NCBI RefSeq assembly: GCF_030406665.1
Contig: NZ_CP129121.1
Coordinates: forward strand, 620,001-684,000
Direction: 5' to 3'
Source of the DNA: Halomonas halophila
Lineage (GTDB): Bacteria > Pseudomonadota > Gammaproteobacteria > Pseudomonadales > Halomonadaceae
DNA length: 64,000 nucleotides
The notes beneath the pieces are model-generated. The model was not told where the DNA came from and searched no databases. It worked only from the letters and a program-made list of their open reading frames with translations. This document shows positions 60,009 through 64,000 of the stretch, in pieces (position 1 is the stretch's first letter; every line of letters begins with the position of its first letter). Position numbers and translations under genes: made by a program.

Positions 60009-60109
60009 CTTGTTGTTCATCATGGCGCTCCGAGGCGCAAGGGCCGTCGGCAACGACGGCGACAAAGGCGATTTACAACAACCACCTACAACAACAAGGA
60101 GGCGTCGCC

Positions 60110-61036
60110 ATGACCGCGACACGCGACTATCCCCGTGACCTGATCGGCTACGGCCGCACTCCGCCCGAGGCCAAATGGCCCGGCAAGGCGCGCATCGCCG
60201 TGCAGTTCGTCCTCAACTACGAGGAGGGCGGCGAGAACTGCGTGCTTCACGGCGACGAAGGCTCCGAGCAGTTCCTCTCCGAGATCATCGGCGCCGATGC
60301 CTATCCGGACCGCCACCTGAGCATGGAGTCGATCTATGAATACGGCTCCCGGGCCGGCGTATGGCGCATCCTGCGCGAGTTCGAGCGCCGTGGCCTGCCG
60401 CTGACCGTGTTCGGCGTGGCCATGGCGCTGGAGCGCAACCCCGAGGTGGCGCAGGCGTTCAAGGAGCTGGGCCACGAGATCGCCTGCCACGGCTATCGCT
60501 GGATCCACTACCAGAACGTGCCGGAAAGCGTCGAGCGCGAGCACATGCGCCGTGCCATCGAGATCTTCCAGTCGCTCTACGGCGAGAAGCCGCTGGGCTG
60601 GTACACCGGCCGCGACAGCCCCAACACCCGGCGCCTGGTGCTCGACGAGGGCAGCTTCCTCTACGACAGCGACTACTACGGCGACGACCTGCCGTTCTGG
60701 ACCCGCGAGGCCGACAGCCAGGGCCGCGAGCACAGCCATCTGGTGGTGCCCTACACCCTGGACACCAACGACATGCGCTTCGCCGCGCCGCAGGGCTTCA
60801 ACACCGCGGATCACTTCTTCACCTATCTGCGCGACGCCTTCGACGTGCTCTACGCGGAAGGCGAGGACACGCCGAAGATGCTGTCGGTGGGCATGCACTG
60901 CCGGCTGCTCGGCCGCCCCGGTCGCTTCCGCGCCCTGCAGCGCTTCCTCGACCACATCGAGGCCCACGATCGTGTCTGGGTCACCCGTCGGGTGGACATC
61001 GCCCGCCACTGGGCCGAGCATCATCCGGCCAGCTGA
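60110..61036 (+). CDS. puuE: Allantoinase PuuE
   Basis: A 308-residue allantoinase of the polysaccharide-deacetylase family, unrelated to the zinc amidohydrolase AllB. It opens YPRDLIGYGRTPPEAKWPGKAR, has VNYEEGGE-like NYEEGGENC and the HEIACHGYRWIHYQ region. Hydrolyses S-allantoin to allantoate without a metal cofactor. First gene of puuE-allA-allE. The next enzyme for allantoate is not encoded in the window. Confidence 0.94.
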   Translation: MTATRDYPRDLIGYGRTPPEAKWPGKARIAVQFVLNYEEGGENCVLHGDEGSEQFLSEIIGADAYPDRHLSMESIYEYGSRAGVWRILREFERRGLPLTVFGVAMALERNPEVAQAFKELGHEIACHGYRWIHYQNVPESVEREHMRRAIEIFQSLYGEKPLGWYTGRDSPNTRRLVLDEGSFLYDSDYYGDDLPFWTREADSQGREHSHLVVPYTLDTNDMRFAAPQGFNTADHFFTYLRDAFDVLYAEGEDTPKMLSVGMHCRLLGRPGRFRALQRFLDHIEAHDRVWVTRRVDIARHWAEHHPAS

Positions 61037-61107
61037 GCCATCCGAGGCGTGCCGGGGCCGGCGACATCTCGCCCGCCCTGGTTCGCGTTCCCGCAGGAGA
61101 GAACCGC

Positions 61108-61596
61108 ATGCTCGAACTCGAAGCCCGTCCCCTGACGCCCGAGGCCTTCGCCCCGTTCGGCGAGGTGATCGACACCCGGACGTCCGACTACTTCCCCATC
61201 AACGCCGGCCGCACCCGCCGCTATCACGACCTCGCGAAGGTCGAGACGCTGGGCGAGCAGGCGCGCACGCTGATCAGCATCTTCGTCAGCCAGCCCGTCA
61301 CGGTGCCGCTGGAGCTCGCCTTCCTGGAGCGTCATCCCCAGGGCAGCCAGGCCTTCATGCCGCTGCATGAGGAGCGCTTTATCGTGGTCGTCGCCCCGCC
61401 CGGCGATGCCATCGACCCCGCCGAGGTGCGCGCCTTCGTCACCGACGGCCGCCAGGGCGTCAACTACGCGGCCGGCACCTGGCACGCCATCCAGTCGGTG
61501 CTGGAGCGCGAGGGCGAGTTCCTGGTCGTCGACCGGGGCGGCGAGGGCAACAACTGCGACGAGCACCCCATCGACATCCGCGTGACCCTGCCGTAA
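61108..61596 (+). CDS. allA: Ureidoglycolate lyase
   Basis: A 162-residue AllA (E. coli 160) that splits ureidoglycolate to glyoxylate and urea. Segments EAFAPFGEVIDT, RYHDLAKVE and YAAGTWHAIQSVL are characteristic cupin-like AllA features. ATG 61108 follows CAGGAGAG. Located 71 bases after puuE and 51 before the aminohydrolase gene. Confidence 0.93.
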   Translation: MLELEARPLTPEAFAPFGEVIDTRTSDYFPINAGRTRRYHDLAKVETLGEQARTLISIFVSQPVTVPLELAFLERHPQGSQAFMPLHEERFIVVVAPPGDAIDPAEVRAFVTDGRQGVNYAAGTWHAIQSVLEREGEFLVVDRGGEGNNCDEHPIDIRVTLP

Positions 61597-61647
61597 GGCC
61601 GCCGCGCCGATCCCGGAACAAGACACCAGATCAGAAGAGGACATCTC

Positions 61648-62496
61648 ATGAGCCAGCGCCAGCACTCTCGTCAGTACTATGCTCCCCAGGGCGGCCATCC
61701 GGGCCAGAAGGTGATGACCACCGACCGCGCCATGTTCACCGAGGCCTTCGCGGTGATTCCCAAGGGCGTCTACCGCGACATCGTCGCCAGCAAGCTGCCG
61801 CACTGGGAGAACACTCGGCTGTGGGTGCTGTCGCGTCCGCTGTCCGGCTTCGCCGAGACCTTCTCCCAGTACATCATGGAGGTCTCGCCCGGCGGCGGCA
61901 GCGAGCGCCCCGAGACCGACCCGGGCGCCGAGGGCGTGCTGTTCGTGGTGGAAGGCGAGATGACCCTGACCCTGGCCGGCGAGCAGCACCGCATGGAGCC
62001 GGGCGGCTATGCCTTCATCCCGCCGGGCGCCGACTGGCAGCTGCGCAACGAGTCCGATGCCCCGGTGCGCTTCCACTGGATCCGCAAGGCCTACGAATTC
62101 GTCGACGGCGTCGAGGTGCCGGAGCCCTTCGTCACCAACGAGAACGACATCGAGCCGTCGGTGATGCCGGACTGCAACGAGGTGTGGGCCACCACCCGCT
62201 TCGTCGACCAGGACGACCTGCGCCACGACATGCACGTCAACATCGTCAGCTTCCAGCCCGGCGGTGTGATCCCCTTCGACGAGACCCACGTCATGGAGCA
62301 CGGTCTCTACGTGCTCGAGGGCAAGGCGGTCTATCACCTGAATCAGCAGTGGGTCGAGGTCGAGGCCGGCGACTACATGTGGCTGCGCGCCTTCTGCCCG
62401 CAGGCCTGCTACGCGGGCGGCCCGGGGCCCTTCCGCTACCTGCTGTACAAGGACGTGAACCGGCATATGGCGCTGCCGTACAGCAAGCGCCGCTGA
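61648..62496 (+). CDS. allE: (S)-ureidoglycine aminohydrolase (AllE/YlbA-like)
   Basis: A 282-residue bicupin that releases ammonia from S-ureidoglycine to give S-ureidoglycolate. N-cupin: SRYYAPQGG-like QYYAPQGGHPGQ and LFVVEGEMTLTLAG. C-cupin metal site: FDETHVMEHGLYVLEG (E, H, H) and the later Gln in FCPQACYAGG, the pattern of Mn-binding plant and bacterial enzymes. Its substrate must come from an allantoate amidohydrolase encoded elsewhere. Confidence 0.92.
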   Translation: MSQRQHSRQYYAPQGGHPGQKVMTTDRAMFTEAFAVIPKGVYRDIVASKLPHWENTRLWVLSRPLSGFAETFSQYIMEVSPGGGSERPETDPGAEGVLFVVEGEMTLTLAGEQHRMEPGGYAFIPPGADWQLRNESDAPVRFHWIRKAYEFVDGVEVPEPFVTNENDIEPSVMPDCNEVWATTRFVDQDDLRHDMHVNIVSFQPGGVIPFDETHVMEHGLYVLEGKAVYHLNQQWVEVEAGDYMWLRAFCPQACYAGGPGPFRYLLYKDVNRHMALPYSKRR

Positions 62497-62528
62497 TCCC
62501 CACGATCGGCCCGGCACGCCACGGTATG

Positions 62529-62556
62529 ACGACACCCGCCTTCTGGCGGGTGTCGT
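62529..62556 (+). terminator. Terminator after allE
   Basis: Perfect 12-base-pair stem ACGACACCCGCC (62529-62540) with 62545-62556, loop TTCT. Followed by CGTCTG without a T-run. Confidence 0.6.
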
Positions 62557-62741
62557 CGTCTGGGGCCGGGCGCGGTCCGGTATACGAGGCATCATCTTCA
62601 TCGGCCTTCGACCGTTATCGCGAATCGGTGACCCGGCGCGATTGTTGTCAACAATCCTTCTGTCTTGTTTGTTTTTATATGTATGAAATTAAAGGTATTT
62701 TTTTGCCTATATAAAATTCTGGAAAAAATTTCCATAAGTCG

Positions 62742-62771
62742 TTGACGGGGTGCCGGCGGCGAGCCTAGTCT
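62742..62771 (+). promoter_or_regulatory. Promoter of gcl
   Basis: TTGACG (-35, 62742-62747), 18-base spacer, TAGTCT (-10, 62766-62771). The predicted start falls within the operator that follows. Confidence 0.55.
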
Positions 62772-62782
62772 CTGTATACAGA
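62771..62782. promoter_or_regulatory. TCTGTATACAGA operator before gcl
   Basis: A perfect 12-base palindrome overlapping the end of the -10 and the predicted start of transcription, the position expected for a repressor site. Confidence 0.7.
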
Positions 62783-62826
62783 AATATTTTCCAGAAAACA
62801 TAACAACGCCACTGGAGGATCTCGTC

Positions 62827-64000
<1,174 letters not shown>

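Larger units (their letters stand above)
59518..60109. other. Long divergent control region, racemase / puuE
   Basis: A 592-base region with lower GC than its flanks and no convincing gene. It carries five TTGT-N2-ACAA-type boxes: 59541, 59562, 59691, 59846 and 60001. A GGAATATTCC palindrome at about 59654-59667 adds symmetry. Open frames that cross it include YFVYK twice, which is just the operator read as codons. I find no riboswitch I can name. Confidence 0.6.
62497..62826. other. Upstream region of gcl
   Basis: About 330 bases with the hairpin that ends the puuE-allA-allE transcript, an AT-rich stretch (about 62640-62735) and the gcl promoter. No ORF I would defend. Confidence 0.55.

Noticed and set aside
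59535..60122. 195-codon minus-strand open frame in the racemase/puuE gap, with a possible 54-residue peptide starting near 59697
   Set aside because: No ribosome site, no recognisable domain, and its repeated YFVYK comes from the operator palindrome. Regulatory DNA is the simpler reading.

Overview
The window looks like one contiguous piece of chromosome from a high-GC, aerobic, moderately halophilic gammaproteobacterium, most like Halomonas or a close relative (Halomonadaceae). The clues are gene content and style: choline-sulfate, BCCT and gamma-butyrobetaine genes for osmolytes, a phasin for polyhydroxyalkanoate storage, a TAXI-type TRAP transporter, glycolate oxidase with a lactate/glycolate permease, and a PuuD-type urate pathway. 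I saw no tRNA, rRNA, CRISPR array, insertion sequence or prophage gene. The only partial genes are those cut by the window ends.

Layout. 1-5997: end of a sodium/solute symporter, an IlvD-type dehydratase, a secreted protein, a small HTH protein, and the glutarate pair csiD-lhgO (glutarate to L-2-hydroxyglutarate to 2-oxoglutarate). 6190-9870: TAXI TRAP transporter (binding protein, DUF1850 protein, fused permease). 9960-17626: repeat-tailed lipoprotein, purE-purK, divergent yeiH-like exporter and yeiE-like LysR regulator, cation/proton antiporter, TraX-like protein, CadR/PbrR-type MerR regulator. 17776-22127: arginine/ornithine-type ABC transporter in one operon with an AstE-like desuccinylase (compare the aot operon of Pseudomonas). 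22395-30702: SMP-30 protein, lipocalin, D-malate/tartrate dehydrogenase with divergent LysR, glycosyltransferase, TVP38 protein, gamma-butyrobetaine hydroxylase with divergent LysR. 30835-36780: QseBC/PmrAB-like two-component system behind a PmrA-type box, MtfA-like peptidase, GNAT-nitrilase fusion, DksA-like zinc finger, EamA exporter. 36940-41333: BCCT transporter, choline sulfatase and its LysR regulator. 41413-48370: repeat-bearing small secreted protein, glcG/glcF/glcE/glcD and lldP. 48689-50638: GST, phasin, phosphoribosyltransferase.

50842-64000 is a purine-catabolism island: urate/xanthine permease, uraD, uraH, puuD, a GntR regulator, two NCS1 permeases, an allantoin/hydantoin racemase, puuE, allA, allE-type ureidoglycine aminohydrolase and gcl (cut by the window end). 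Together they take urate through 5-hydroxyisourate, OHCU, allantoin and ureidoglycolate to glyoxylate and tartronate semialdehyde. The allantoate-to-ureidoglycine step (AllC) is not encoded in the window.

The most interesting signal is a repeated palindrome, TTGTATACAA or close variants (core TGT-N2-ACA), found nine times and only noticed in the island, in front of nearly every transcription unit there including gntR itself. It predicts a single GntR-controlled urate/allantoin regulon. Second is a tandem duplication of about 100 bp at the 3' end of glcF, which creates a 35-codon open reading frame coupled to glcF by an ATGA overlap. Its 22 shared C-terminal residues are identical to those of GlcF although the DNA differs at three positions.
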